In this document: piece by piece, positions 52,078 through 60,639 of the stretch
How positions within the stretch are numbered: position 1 is the stretch's first letter
Layout: every line of letters begins with the position of its first letter
Assembly: GCA_015233895.1 (NCBI GenBank)
Contig: JADFXG010000010.1
Span: 57,792-121,791 of the forward strand
Length of the DNA stretch: 64,000 nucleotides
From: Nitrospirota bacterium
GTDB taxonomy: Bacteria > Nitrospirota > Thermodesulfovibrionia > Thermodesulfovibrionales > Magnetobacteriaceae
Direction: 5' to 3'
Notes under the pieces: model-generated
Databases searched by the model: none
What the model was told of the DNA's origin: nothing
Seen by the model: only the letters and a program-made list of their open reading frames with translations
Program-made: the position numbers and the translations under genes

Positions 52078-53328
52078 TTATCTCTCACAGGGCAGCGTTA
52101 CCGTAACTGAGGTACCCATTGCAACCTGGCTTTCTATTAATATTGTCCCACCCATGGCAGTAACCAGATTATCCACTATCGAAAGCCCCAGACCGGTTCC
52201 TTTAACCTTAGTTGTAAAAAATGGCCTGCTTGCGTCTCTGAGAACTGAGTTGTCCATTCCCTTTCCTGTATCTTTTATCGTAAATTTGATCGCTTTTTTG
52301 TTCTCCCTGACTATTATGTATATTTTACCACATTCCTCAATTGAGTCCACTGCGTTGGATATAATATTTATCAAAACCTGTTTTAATTTTTCTCTGTCAC
52401 AGTTTAGTGTATCATTTGTAACAGCGATTTCTGTTTCAACAGTGACCCCATCACCGTATGTAAGCATTCCTGTTACCTCTTCTATTAGCTGCCCAAGGGA
52501 CAGTGGCTGGATTTTCACCTCAGGCGGCCTTGCATAGATAAGCAGATCGTTTGCGAGGTTCTCAAGGCGGCTTGATTCGTTAATTATAACAGAAAGACCC
52601 TCTGCCGCCCTGCCGTTTTCTTTAAGTTTCTCGCTAAGATATTGAGCAAAACCTTTGATTGAACTAAGTGGAGTCCTGATCTCATGAGCCAAAACGGCAG
52701 CCATCTCGCCAACAGCCGCAAACCGCTCCTTCACAAGAGCCTTCCTTTCCATCAGGTCCGTTTTTTTAAGATAATAGATAAACATAAACGCCAGAGTCCA
52801 CATAGCAGTGACTATTGTAAGAAGAATAAACATGTGCAGTTTAGCACTTCTGACCGCCTCCATGGACGGATATGTGTGAAGAGCAATAGAGAGTACCATT
52901 GGCGCAACTGAATGTATATGAACCGGCATGTTCATTACATAGACTATCTCTCCGGTCTTCAGTGTTAAGTAGGTGGACTGTGGAATGCCTTCAATAAACG
53001 GTTCTGTGGTTGTCTGGCCTATCAGTTTGGGGTTAGAGTGTAAGACGATTTTTCTGTCCCTGTCATAAAGGATGATGTAGGCGATATGTTCCCAACGCTG
53101 TTTTTCCATTATTTCAGAGATTAGACTCTCGTCTATACCCGTACGGTTGAGGGCCTGATCGAGGGTAATTCCAATAAAATAGGCGGTAGACTTGAGTGAT
53201 TCCTCAGATGAGCTCTTTGCTATCTCATAAGTGGAAATAGCACTAAAAGCCGACAAGGCTGTAAATATCGCAACCGCACTGATAACTATAAATCTTTGAT
53301 TTAACTTCTTATTCGTTTTTATCTCCAT
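52078..53328 (-). CDS. membrane sensor histidine kinase
   Basis: 416 residues: two membrane helices (about 13-33 and 165-185) enclose a periplasmic domain of about 130 residues; then HisKA with the phospho-acceptor in VLAHEIRTPLSSIKGFAQY, N box NIISNAVDSIEE, G1 KDTGKGMD and G2 KGTGLGLSIV. It should phosphorylate the downstream NtrC-type regulator. The periplasmic part has no cysteine or CXXCH, so it does not itself bind heme; the pentaheme cytochrome gene 13 bases upstream suggests a link to periplasmic redox or sulfur compounds. Confidence 0.93.
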   Translation of the reverse strand: MEIKTNKKLNQRFIVISAVAIFTALSAFSAISTYEIAKSSSEESLKSTAYFIGITLDQALNRTGIDESLISEIMEKQRWEHIAYIILYDRDRKIVLHSNPKLIGQTTTEPFIEGIPQSTYLTLKTGEIVYVMNMPVHIHSVAPMVLSIALHTYPSMEAVRSAKLHMFILLTIVTAMWTLAFMFIYYLKKTDLMERKALVKERFAAVGEMAAVLAHEIRTPLSSIKGFAQYLSEKLKENGRAAEGLSVIINESSRLENLANDLLIYARPPEVKIQPLSLGQLIEEVTGMLTYGDGVTVETEIAVTNDTLNCDREKLKQVLINIISNAVDSIEECGKIYIIVRENKKAIKFTIKDTGKGMDNSVLRDASRPFFTTKVKGTGLGLSIVDNLVTAMGGTILIESQVAMGTSVTVTLPCER

Positions 53329-53340
53329 TTACGTTACGGA

Positions 53341-54588
53341 TTAATTTCCTTTAATGCTTACGTGTTTAGTCAATTTGTACAGGTCGAACGTGGAGGTTGC
53401 CACACCGGGCTCAACCACAAGTTTAAGCGATGCCTCCACTGTGGCCTCCTCAACACCGGCAGGCAACTTGATTTCAAAATTTTCCTCGTTAGTCTTAAAT
53501 GGCTGAAGGGCGGTATCTCTCATCAGAGAGATTTTCCTGAAAGAGGCAAAGACCATCTTGTTTTCCGCATAGCCGAGTTTTTTCTGAGGCATGTAGTACC
53601 TGGTTTCGTTAAAAATCTCCTTGCCGTCTTTTGCCTTAACAATAACATTCATATCAAAGTGAGTGGGGGATGGGCAGCCATCGGGCATTCTGTGGCCAAG
53701 TTCCACAGGTATTGTCTTAGTCTTGACAACCACCATTGGAATGGAGACAAGTTTAGGGGTCTTAATCTGAAAAGTATATGCCATAGCATGTAGTTCAAAC
53801 TTAAAATGCTCTTTGAGGCGCTTCATTTCAAAGGCCGTATCGTCATAGTTTGGTGGAAAACGGTGTCCGGTATCAGGCGCTCTCATATGGCAGTCCTGGC
53901 AGCTCTTATCCCCTCCGTTAGGTATGTAGTTTTGCAACAGGCTGTCATAGTTTGAAACACACCAAAATGGCTCTGGGGAGTTAAGCACGTTAGGGCCCTG
54001 GTGGCAGCCACCACAAAAAGAAGAGTCGGCAATCATGCTGTTTACTTTGGATTTGGTAAAGACACTGTCAGGGTGAGCGCCCCCAATGTCTTTAGTGCCG
54101 TAAACTACGTTCTTTTCAGGCAGCCCGTCTCTGAACTTACGCACTATGGCGTTTCTGTTGTGGCAGATTATGCAGTTAATCTGGAGTTTGTCTAAAACAT
54201 CGTAGTTCTCTTTTAAAACCGCATCGGCAATTTCTTTAGCCACTTTTTCGGTTGCGTCCTCAAGCTGAGGGATGTGGCAAATAAAGCATGGTATCATATA
54301 TTCTTTAGTGCTTTCTGTGACCTCATGGGATTTCTTAAGCTCGCCATCCCGCTGCTTCAGGTAGTCCTGCAGAGTGCCGAGAGTTTTACCAAATGGCCCC
54401 ACCATGGGTTTACTGTGCAGTGACTTTTCCCAGTCATTATAAATCTCTTCATGGCAGGGTTTACATCGGGTGGAGTCGTATTTTTTTATAAGCTCATCAA
54501 GGCTGTCTATTTCTTTGGCAAAACCGTTTGATGGAACGATTAACAAAAAGAAACATATAATTAGAAAGAAGTATTTAAACCTCAACAT
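53341..54588 (-). CDS. pentaheme c-type cytochrome
   Basis: 415 residues with a signal peptide and five CXXCH heme sites: CKPCH, CFICH, CIICH, CGGCH and CQDCH, all in the N-terminal 230 residues. The C-terminal 180 residues are beta-rich and lack heme sites. It is periplasmic or outer-surface. Spacing and the long gaps suggest a cytochrome c554/hydroxylamine-oxidoreductase-related multiheme protein, but I cannot name a substrate. It begins the group with the kinase and regulator. Confidence 0.92.
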   Translation of the reverse strand: MLRFKYFFLIICFFLLIVPSNGFAKEIDSLDELIKKYDSTRCKPCHEEIYNDWEKSLHSKPMVGPFGKTLGTLQDYLKQRDGELKKSHEVTESTKEYMIPCFICHIPQLEDATEKVAKEIADAVLKENYDVLDKLQINCIICHNRNAIVRKFRDGLPEKNVVYGTKDIGGAHPDSVFTKSKVNSMIADSSFCGGCHQGPNVLNSPEPFWCVSNYDSLLQNYIPNGGDKSCQDCHMRAPDTGHRFPPNYDDTAFEMKRLKEHFKFELHAMAYTFQIKTPKLVSIPMVVVKTKTIPVELGHRMPDGCPSPTHFDMNVIVKAKDGKEIFNETRYYMPQKKLGYAENKMVFASFRKISLMRDTALQPFKTNEENFEIKLPAGVEEATVEASLKLVVEPGVATSTFDLYKLTKHVSIKGN

Positions 54589-54642
54589 AAATACACCTCC
54601 TTTTGCATTTTATGCCAAAGCAAAGTTGCAATAAATAACCCC

Positions 54643-55578
54643 TTAAAAATACTGGATTATATAATTTGCTGCAAGGAAAACTATAACGGCACCGAGCATC
54701 AGCTTTATGATTTTCTGCGGGACATGTTTTTGTGTCTTTGCCCCCAGATACATGCCTATGAGCCCTCCGATACCAAAGAGTATCCCCAAAAGCCAATCGG
54801 GAGTAGCTGAGACTCCTCCTGTGGCAGGAATTAAACTAAAAAAAATCGCCCCTGCTAACGATGTTATGAAAGTTCCCATCAAAGCAGCCCCGGCTATGGT
54901 ATAAACTGGCAGATTGAATATGGCCACGCAAAATGGCGCTATAATAGATCCTCCGCCAATTCCATATGCTCCGCCAATGATGCCGACGACAAAGGACAAG
55001 ATGAACATACTGACTGGTTTGAATGAAAAAGTCTCTCCCCAGAATTCGTATTCTATCTTTTTTATGGATAACGATATTGTTTTCACTACGGCATCCGAGG
55101 AAACCCCTGCATGAATTTTAAACTTCTCGTCTAATGTTTTTGAGACAGGGGAGTTTGATTTCTTTTTGACGACAAATTCTTTCAAAAGCCTTATACCTAT
55201 ATACATTAAAACACATCCTACAAAGAGCTTAAATACTTTTGGATCGGGAAGATAAAAAACCCTTACGTAGTAGCCGATAAACACGCCGGGCAATGTCCCT
55301 AAAACTACAACCCATGTAAGTGGCCATGCCATACGCCCTTCTTTTATGTACCGGTAAACGCCGCTTGGAATTGCAAAAATATTAAAAACATGATTTGTTC
55401 CGCTAACCGAGGGTGCTGTGTAGTTAAGAAAACTCATCTGGAATGGAAGCAGGAGAAATGCACCGGATATTCCTCCCATAGACGTAAAAAAAGATATAAC
55501 CATTGCCACAAAGGGAGCCAACAAAATATTGGCTTTAACTCCTGATACTGGAAATGTTACTGTAAGTAAATCCATCAT
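54643..55578 (-). CDS. TauE/SafE-family anion exporter
   Basis: 311 residues with eight or so membrane helices and the family features FFTSMGGISGAFLLLPFQ near the start and IIGGAYGIGGGSIIAPF in the middle, the two inverted-repeat halves. Members move sulfite, sulfoacetate or related anions out of the cytoplasm. A cytoplasmic linker of about 45 residues separates the halves. It is 54 bases before the pentaheme cytochrome, suggesting a shared role with sulfur or nitrogen oxyanions. Confidence 0.9.
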   Translation of the reverse strand: MMDLLTVTFPVSGVKANILLAPFVAMVISFFTSMGGISGAFLLLPFQMSFLNYTAPSVSGTNHVFNIFAIPSGVYRYIKEGRMAWPLTWVVVLGTLPGVFIGYYVRVFYLPDPKVFKLFVGCVLMYIGIRLLKEFVVKKKSNSPVSKTLDEKFKIHAGVSSDAVVKTISLSIKKIEYEFWGETFSFKPVSMFILSFVVGIIGGAYGIGGGSIIAPFCVAIFNLPVYTIAGAALMGTFITSLAGAIFFSLIPATGGVSATPDWLLGILFGIGGLIGMYLGAKTQKHVPQKIIKLMLGAVIVFLAANYIIQYF

Positions 55579-55648
55579 AGTATTATTCTCCTCGATAAAA
55601 ATCCAAATAATTATGTTTCATGACGACAATATCGTCAACTTTCATCTT

Positions 55649-56815
55649 TCATTCTGTACCCGGGAAATCCTGCCCTTCTTTGATTCCAAAGAACATTGCA
55701 GTTTTTCCTACAGGTATCCCCGACACGACTTCCATTGTTGCTACGTCTATCTTGTTCATAATGTTGTCTTCTGCGTTGATCATGTAAAAGAACTTCCCAT
55801 CAGGGGTGAAATAAGAAGCATGAGCCTGTTTTTTCCCTTTTCCAACATGGATATCTTTTACGACCTCCTGTTTATCTACATCTATAACCGTAACAATATT
55901 GTCTTTATGCTGAATAACAAATATATATTTGCCGTCAATAGCCATTGCCGGATGTCCTGCACCCATGCCTGCCTTTAAGGTTTTCGTAATTTCCTGTTTA
56001 TCCACATCCAGTACTGCTACAGTTGTACCGCCCTCATTACAGGAAAAGAAATACTTTCCATCTTTCGTGAATACTCCATGATGTCCCAGCCCCTTTTCCC
56101 CGGCTTCAAGAGGAATGGGAATATTCTTGACGATTCTGTCCTTGTCAACGTCGATTAACGTTATAGAGGTACCACCTTCCTTTGTGGTTTCGTTCACCGC
56201 GTAGAGCAGTTTGCCATCTTTTGAGGGATGGAGGTAGTGATTTGAACCCGGCATACTAAGCGTTGATTTTATCTCACCTGTTGCCACAGCTATTTTGACA
56301 ATTGTGTTATTAACATTATCTGAGACATATATGTATCCGCCGTCCTTTGACCAGTAAGGGTGCTTAATCATAGCGCCCTTAAATATTCCATCAGGCTCTT
56401 TCCCTATGGGAATCGTCTTTATTATGGTGTCGGTTGCCGTATCTATGAAAGATACTTTTAGGGCGTCTTTGTACACAACCGCAAGGGTTTTCCAGTGGGG
56501 GGATACCGCAATCAACATGGAAATGGCAGGCAGTGGGATAGTTTTGATTATCTCGAATTTATTCGCATCGATAACAGTCAGATCTCTCGACCCACGGTTG
56601 TTCACATATACTTTTCCGTTTTTAGTAAAAGCAAGTGCATGGGGTGTCTTGCCGGTTGGCAGTGTTTTCACAACCTTCTCCGTGCTAAGGTCAACTACTA
56701 TAAGGTTATCGTCACCTTCATTTGTAACATAGGCAAGCAGTTGGGCAGCATGGACAACATGGTCGGCAAATAAACACCATATAAGTACTGTGAGTAAAAC
56801 TGCTGTTTTTCTCAT
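55649..56815 (-). CDS. YncE-like periplasmic beta-propeller
   Basis: 388 residues from an ATG with AAGGAGG upstream; a longer frame to 56938 lacks a ribosome binding site. Signal peptide (RKTAVLLTVLIWCLFADHVVHA), then about seven YVTN-type blades: LAYVTNEGDDNLIVVD, KVYVNNRGSRDLTVID, YIYVSDNVNNTIVKI, and so on. Such propellers occur beside cytochromes and nitrite/nitrous oxide systems, usually as scaffolds. It leads the five-gene minus-strand group. Confidence 0.92.
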   Translation of the reverse strand: MRKTAVLLTVLIWCLFADHVVHAAQLLAYVTNEGDDNLIVVDLSTEKVVKTLPTGKTPHALAFTKNGKVYVNNRGSRDLTVIDANKFEIIKTIPLPAISMLIAVSPHWKTLAVVYKDALKVSFIDTATDTIIKTIPIGKEPDGIFKGAMIKHPYWSKDGGYIYVSDNVNNTIVKIAVATGEIKSTLSMPGSNHYLHPSKDGKLLYAVNETTKEGGTSITLIDVDKDRIVKNIPIPLEAGEKGLGHHGVFTKDGKYFFSCNEGGTTVAVLDVDKQEITKTLKAGMGAGHPAMAIDGKYIFVIQHKDNIVTVIDVDKQEVVKDIHVGKGKKQAHASYFTPDGKFFYMINAEDNIMNKIDVATMEVVSGIPVGKTAMFFGIKEGQDFPGTE

Positions 56816-56916
56816 CCAATTCCTCCTTAAACATAAATTATTCCATATATAGATTGAAAAATAGTAAAAACCCTCGTTAAATAATTCGATGATAAATGCT
56901 ATATCTTCTACTTTAG

Positions 56917-56932
56917 TTGACCACGTTGTCAA
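56917..56932. promoter_or_regulatory. inverted repeat in the divergent promoter region
   Basis: TTGAC, six bases, GTCAA, in the roughly 200-base region between the divergent propeller gene and the small secreted Cys-containing protein. Symmetry suggests an operator. No sigma-54 site is visible here, so the large minus-strand group may use a different control from the DUF1104 gene. Confidence 0.35.
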
Positions 56933-57021
56933 GACCACTTTTTAATCGTATTTTTTTATAATTTTCAGATGAGGTAATTCGATAAATTCCATTTTACATC
57001 AAAATAAAGTTACAATAAAGA

Positions 57022-57345
57022 ATGATGAAAACAATAGTGTTTCTTATAGCTTGTGCACTGATGCTGCAAAACACTTGTGTCTATGGTTTTGCTGCAAAGA
57101 GTGGGTTTATCGCTGCTAAAGTGCATAACTGTGAATTTAAGAAATGCTGTCACAATTGCTCAAAAAAGAAGGATACAGTCAACGAAAAAGCTGGAAAGAT
57201 TTTTCATCAAACATTTGTATTAACCATTCCTGAGGTAAAAACTGTAAGCCGTTGTTTTCCGGTACGCAATAATTACTTTTTCAATTCGTCAGACATATAC
57301 AAAGATCCCTTTCTAAATCCATTTCAAAAACCTCCTGCCGTTTAG
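57022..57345 (+). CDS. small secreted cysteine-containing protein
   Basis: 107 residues: signal peptide (TIVFLIACALMLQNTCVYG), then a mature part with HNCEFKKCCHNCSKKK, four cysteines and two histidines in sixteen residues, a possible metal-binding cluster. The rest is low in recognisable features. It is divergent from the propeller gene. A TACAAT box lies only six bases before the ATG, so there is almost no leader or the real start is further in. Family not recognised. Confidence 0.6.
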   Translation: MMKTIVFLIACALMLQNTCVYGFAAKSGFIAAKVHNCEFKKCCHNCSKKKDTVNEKAGKIFHQTFVLTIPEVKTVSRCFPVRNNYFFNSSDIYKDPFLNPFQKPPAV

Positions 57346-57370
57346 CCACTAAGCTATAAATAAAGACTGG

Positions 57371-57392
57371 ATTCCCGCTCGTAGGCGGGAAT
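57371..57392. repeat. REP-type palindrome
   Basis: ATTCCCGC/GCGGGAAT with a six-base TCGTAG loop, in the context TGG...GACAAG. It is the same kind of palindrome that flanks the 21-bp array at 35.9 kb (GATCCCGCA/TGCGGGAT and ATTCCTGC/GCAGGAAT). It stands in the 245-base gap after the small secreted protein, which otherwise contains only the dispersed repeat that follows. Confidence 0.65.
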
Positions 57393-57455
57393 GACAAGAT
57401 ATGGTGGCTGCTTGCTGTGGTGTTATCACAACAGGGACAAAGCTTACAAAAAGAT

Positions 57456-57574
57456 ACCAAGTAGCAGTCAGAAGCATAACAAGGCGGCAAGGAGAAAGTG
57501 ACGTAGACGTACTTTAGTACGTTGAGGAACTTTTGACGAAGCCAACGAAGTTAGGCGATTGAATGCACCTTGGT
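57456..57574. repeat. dispersed repeat, copy 2
   Basis: 119 bases, the same orientation and ends (ACCAAGTAGC...GCACCTTGGT) as copy 1 at 33169-33290. Differences are a few substitutions and three missing bases, most of them around the central CGTACTTTAGTACG palindrome. It lies just before the ribosome binding site of the next gene. No open frame in it is conserved between copies. Confidence 0.85.
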
Positions 57575-57590
57575 AATTAGGAGGTTTATT

Positions 57591-58775
57591 ATGAATAAAA
57601 CTAAGGCTATCTTTAGTGCTGCCCCTGTGCTCTATTTTATCATAGGGCTTGAGGTGTTGATTATGATAAGTCCATTTGCGGGGTTTTTCTACTCTGCATT
57701 TAATCCTTTTTTGATTGAGACATCTAAATTTACAGCTACCCGCTGGTTAAGCGCCTTTTTTCTTCCCCACATGGTGGTTCCACCGGATAACTTTTTGAAA
57801 TTTATACGGGTACTGGGATCAGTGTTTTTCGTAGGCGGGTTCTTTCTTTTTTTAATATGTGCCTTTGCAGTTTACAAAGCAAAGTTATTAAAGAAAGGCA
57901 TTGTAGTTAAAGGTCTTTACACGTTTATCAGACATCCTCAGTATGCCGCATTGATAACTACTGGCGCGGGGCTTGCTGTGCTTTGGCCAAGGTTTTTGGT
58001 GCTGGTTCTATGGCTTTTCATGGTGCTCTGCTACTACCTCCTTGCAAAAGACGAGGAAAGAAGAATGCTTAAGCTCCATAACGCTGACTACAGCCGTTAC
58101 ATGGAACAGACCGGAATGTTTTTACCAAAAACCATAGAGCAAAGAATCATGCCCAAAAGCGTATTAGGCAGAGCAGGAGTTTTTGTCTTGTTATCAGTTA
58201 TTACAGTTACCGCAGGATTTTTTCTGCGGTCATACACAATATCCCACCTATGCTCCTGGACTGATAACAGCCACATCGTTGCAGTTTCAATCATGGACGA
58301 TGATAAGTTTAAAATGGAACACCGGATGGCACAAGTACTACAAATTGAGGAAATCAGCTCTCACATAAATGCTAACAACAAATACCTTGTCTATTTTCTG
58401 CCGCCCGGCTACATTATGCAGGGACTTATTGCCGATACCGGAGACAACTGGAAACTATACAAACAGCACCATGCAATTTCAATGGTTACAGACTGGGTAT
58501 TTCACCCTTTTAGCCACCTCTGCCAGGCACACAATGCGATGCAACACAACGGGAATTTAGCAGCACACTCGCCGGCTGGCACTGTGATAAGAAAATTGAT
58601 TTTTCTTAAAATCCCCAATGCAAAAAGTATCGGGTTAAGCGACATGTTAGCTATAAATGCAAGACGTGAGCCTCAATTTATGGCCGATGTTGATATTCAT
58701 AATCTAAAGCTAATTGACCTTAAGGAGCTTTCTAACAACACAGGCTGGGGAAACATCCCTGTGCCAACGTTTTAA
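57591..58775 (+). CDS. ICMT/PEMT-like integral membrane methyltransferase with long C-terminal domain
   Basis: 394 residues from an ATG with AGGAGG ten bases upstream. Helices fill the first 170 residues; the conserved cofactor region reads KGLYTFIRHPQYAALITT, followed by LLAKDEERRMLKLHNADYSRYMEQTGMFLP, as in isoprenylcysteine and phospholipid methyltransferase relatives. After another membrane helix near 195-215 comes an extracytoplasmic part of about 180 residues that I do not recognise. The substrate is unknown. Confidence 0.8.
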   Translation: MNKTKAIFSAAPVLYFIIGLEVLIMISPFAGFFYSAFNPFLIETSKFTATRWLSAFFLPHMVVPPDNFLKFIRVLGSVFFVGGFFLFLICAFAVYKAKLLKKGIVVKGLYTFIRHPQYAALITTGAGLAVLWPRFLVLVLWLFMVLCYYLLAKDEERRMLKLHNADYSRYMEQTGMFLPKTIEQRIMPKSVLGRAGVFVLLSVITVTAGFFLRSYTISHLCSWTDNSHIVAVSIMDDDKFKMEHRMAQVLQIEEISSHINANNKYLVYFLPPGYIMQGLIADTGDNWKLYKQHHAISMVTDWVFHPFSHLCQAHNAMQHNGNLAAHSPAGTVIRKLIFLKIPNAKSIGLSDMLAINARREPQFMADVDIHNLKLIDLKELSNNTGWGNIPVPTF

Positions 58776-58879
58776 CTTAAAGCTCATGTTTGTTGAATAG
58801 CAGATGTGTATTGTGATATGATTATTAGGATAGCTTTGGTGGGATTAAATACCGATTAAAAAACTACAAGGAGGAAACA

Positions 58880-59314
58880 ATGCAAAGAAGAGATTTTTTG
58901 AAAAGTGCAGTAGTAGCCGGAGTAGTCTTAACGTCAGGTAGCGTGTTGGCCGAGGAAAGTAAAAGCGAACCGCAAAAGCTTAAGAGCAAGGATAATCCCA
59001 GTGCGTTGGAACAATCACATGTACCAGTTGTTGAAGTTTTAGGTAAAGCTAAAGCCGGGCAATGGACAGATGTAACCATTAAAGTTGGGTTTATGAAAGA
59101 GCATCCCTCAACCCCTGAGCATTGGATTCAATATCTCAAACTTCTTGCAAATGGCAAAGAAATTGCGCAAGCTGATTATCCTATAGGAGGCGTTGCCCCA
59201 TCAAATGCAGTGTTCAAAATCAAGCTTGATAAGAGCGTAAAACTTGAGGCTATTATTAATTGCAATTTACATGGCACATGGATAAGTGAAGCAGTAAAAG
59301 TGGACGTTTCATAA
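58880..59314 (+). CDS. Tat-exported superoxide reductase-like protein (neelaredoxin class)
   Basis: 144 residues: twin-arginine signal (QRRDFLKSAVVAGVV), then the mononuclear iron site of class II superoxide reductase: SHVPVVEV, KEHPSTPEHWIQYLKL and CNLHGTW, giving four histidines and one cysteine. The usual Glu-Lys pair next to the first histidine is not seen; LEQSHVP has Ser at the Lys position. It would remove superoxide in the periplasm using an electron donor. AAGGAGG precedes the ATG and a terminator follows. Confidence 0.87.
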   Translation: MQRRDFLKSAVVAGVVLTSGSVLAEESKSEPQKLKSKDNPSALEQSHVPVVEVLGKAKAGQWTDVTIKVGFMKEHPSTPEHWIQYLKLLANGKEIAQADYPIGGVAPSNAVFKIKLDKSVKLEAIINCNLHGTWISEAVKVDVS

Positions 59315-59330
59315 TATAGTTGAGTATCAG

Positions 59331-59374
59331 GCCGTTTTCAGAGCACACTATTGCCTGAAAACGGCTTTATATTT
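59331..59374 (+). terminator. intrinsic terminator after the superoxide reductase gene
   Basis: An 11-bp stem GCCGTTTTCAG/CTGAAAACGGC with a 13-base loop, followed by TTTATATTTTTG. On the minus strand the arm also ends A/T-rich, so it may serve the convergent ruvC operon as well. Confidence 0.82.
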
Positions 59375-59402
59375 TTGTTGACATTTATTTCTTTTTGGAA
59401 GG

Positions 59403-59894
59403 TTAAATCCTCTTAAATCGTATCGAGTTAATATGGCAAATTGCAACTGCAAGGGCGTCAGAACTGTCAAACGGTAAATCCTCTGTGATATTTAAAATGG
59501 CCTTAACCATTTGGAGTACCTGATTCTTATCGGCTTTACCATAGCCGCTGACGGCTTTTTTTATTTCAAGTGCCGAGTACTCAGACACGGTGAGTTCCGA
59601 AAGGGAGGCACAGAGCATTGCCACTGCTCTGGCATGTCCCAGGTGGAGTGCCGATATAAAATTCTTTGCATTAAACACCTTTTCGATAGCCATCTCATCA
59701 GGGCGGGTTTCAGCCATTATATCTCTTAACTTTTCAAAGATAAATTTTAACCTCTCAGGCAGGGGTTTTTTAGCAGGGGGGGAAATCCGTCCGGTACAGA
59801 CAAGCCTTAGTCGGTTATCGTCTGCGTGTAAAACTCCGTAACCGCAGTGTATGCTGCCAGGGTCAATGCCGATTACGGTCACTTGTGCCATCAA
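59403..59894 (-). CDS. ruvC: Holliday junction resolvase RuvC
   Basis: Cuts Holliday junctions in homologous recombination. 163 residues with the metal site GIDPGSIHCGYGVL (Asp near 10), EMAIEKVF (Glu near 69), and a late SSDALAVAICH (Asp near 145). Full length. It overlaps gmhA by four bases and is the last gene of the argH-lptM-gmhA-ruvC unit. Confidence 0.95.
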   Translation of the reverse strand: MMAQVTVIGIDPGSIHCGYGVLHADDNRLRLVCTGRISPPAKKPLPERLKFIFEKLRDIMAETRPDEMAIEKVFNAKNFISALHLGHARAVAMLCASLSELTVSEYSALEIKKAVSGYGKADKNQVLQMVKAILNITEDLPFDSSDALAVAICHINSIRFKRI

Positions 59895-60490
59895 TGTTTG
59901 GATTTTTTTGTAGGAAACTGAAACAGAATCTCTTCAACAAGTTGACACAGGATATGAGCCAGCGTTATGTGAGTCTCCTGAATGCGTGCCGTGTCGCTTG
60001 TTGGCACCACAAAGGGATATTGTGATTTCTCTGATAATTTAACTCCTTTTTCGCCAGTAAAGGCAATAACTGTCAGTTTTTTCTTATTGGAGGCATCCAC
60101 GGCTTTCAGCACATTTTTTGAGCCTCCGCTTGTGCTTATAGCTATCACTACATCGCCCTCTTGTGCAAGGCTTTTTATCTGACGGGCAAAAATTTCTGAA
60201 AAGTCGTAGTCGTTAGCTATTGAGGTTATAACTGCCATGTCGGTGTTTAGTGCTATGGCAGGGAGTCCCGGCCTCTCACACTTAAACCGGTTAACAAACT
60301 CGGCGGCTATATGCGAGGCATCCGTTGCTGAGCCTCCGTTACCAAACAAGAGAATCTTCCTGCCGCCTGAGAACGCTCCTGCTATCACTTTGGCCACGTC
60401 CTCTATTCTGTCTATATTTTCTGAAAAAAACCTCTCTTTAACCTCAATGCTGTCTTTTACGCACTTCTGGATTGTCTCTTTTATTGTCAT
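59891..60490 (-). CDS. gmhA: sedoheptulose-7-phosphate isomerase
   Basis: Makes D-glycero-D-manno-heptose 7-phosphate for the LPS core. 199 residues, SIS domain with LLFGNGGSATDASHIAAEFVNR near residue 50, ISTSGGSKNVLKAV and a C-terminal QETHITLAHILCQLVEE carrying catalytic residues. It overlaps the lptM-like gene (ATGA) upstream and ruvC downstream. Its presence agrees with heptose-containing LPS. Confidence 0.95.
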   Translation of the reverse strand: MTIKETIQKCVKDSIEVKERFFSENIDRIEDVAKVIAGAFSGGRKILLFGNGGSATDASHIAAEFVNRFKCERPGLPAIALNTDMAVITSIANDYDFSEIFARQIKSLAQEGDVVIAISTSGGSKNVLKAVDASNKKKLTVIAFTGEKGVKLSEKSQYPFVVPTSDTARIQETHITLAHILCQLVEEILFQFPTKKSKH

Positions 60491-60636
60491 CTTATCCCCC
60501 GCTTAGTAACGTTATCTGTTTTAGTAACGTTATCCGTTATAATCTTTAGAGTAGGCGGCCCCTTTTTGCCGCACGAGGCAATCAATATAAACATTGTTGC
60601 TAAAGCCATTGATATAACAAGAGCCTGTCTTATCAT
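60487..60636 (-). CDS. LptM-like small outer-membrane lipoprotein
   Basis: 49 residues, too short for most gene lists: a signal sequence (ALVISMALATMFILIAS) ends in the lipobox IASC, followed by GKKGPPT, the CG-KGP pattern of LptM (YifL), which helps mature the LPS translocon LptD. It lies three bases after the argH stop and its stop overlaps the gmhA ATG. The argH/lysA neighbourhood is the usual site for this gene. The tail includes a short repeat, TDNVTKTDNVTK. Confidence 0.82.
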   Translation of the reverse strand: MIRQALVISMALATMFILIASCGKKGPPTLKIITDNVTKTDNVTKRGIR

Positions 60637-60639
60637 CTT

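Noticed and set aside
54589..54642. Second sigma-54 promoter before the pentaheme cytochrome
   Set aside because: TGGCAT and TGC are present on the minus strand, but the spacing is three bases too short and the site would overlap the ribosome binding site.
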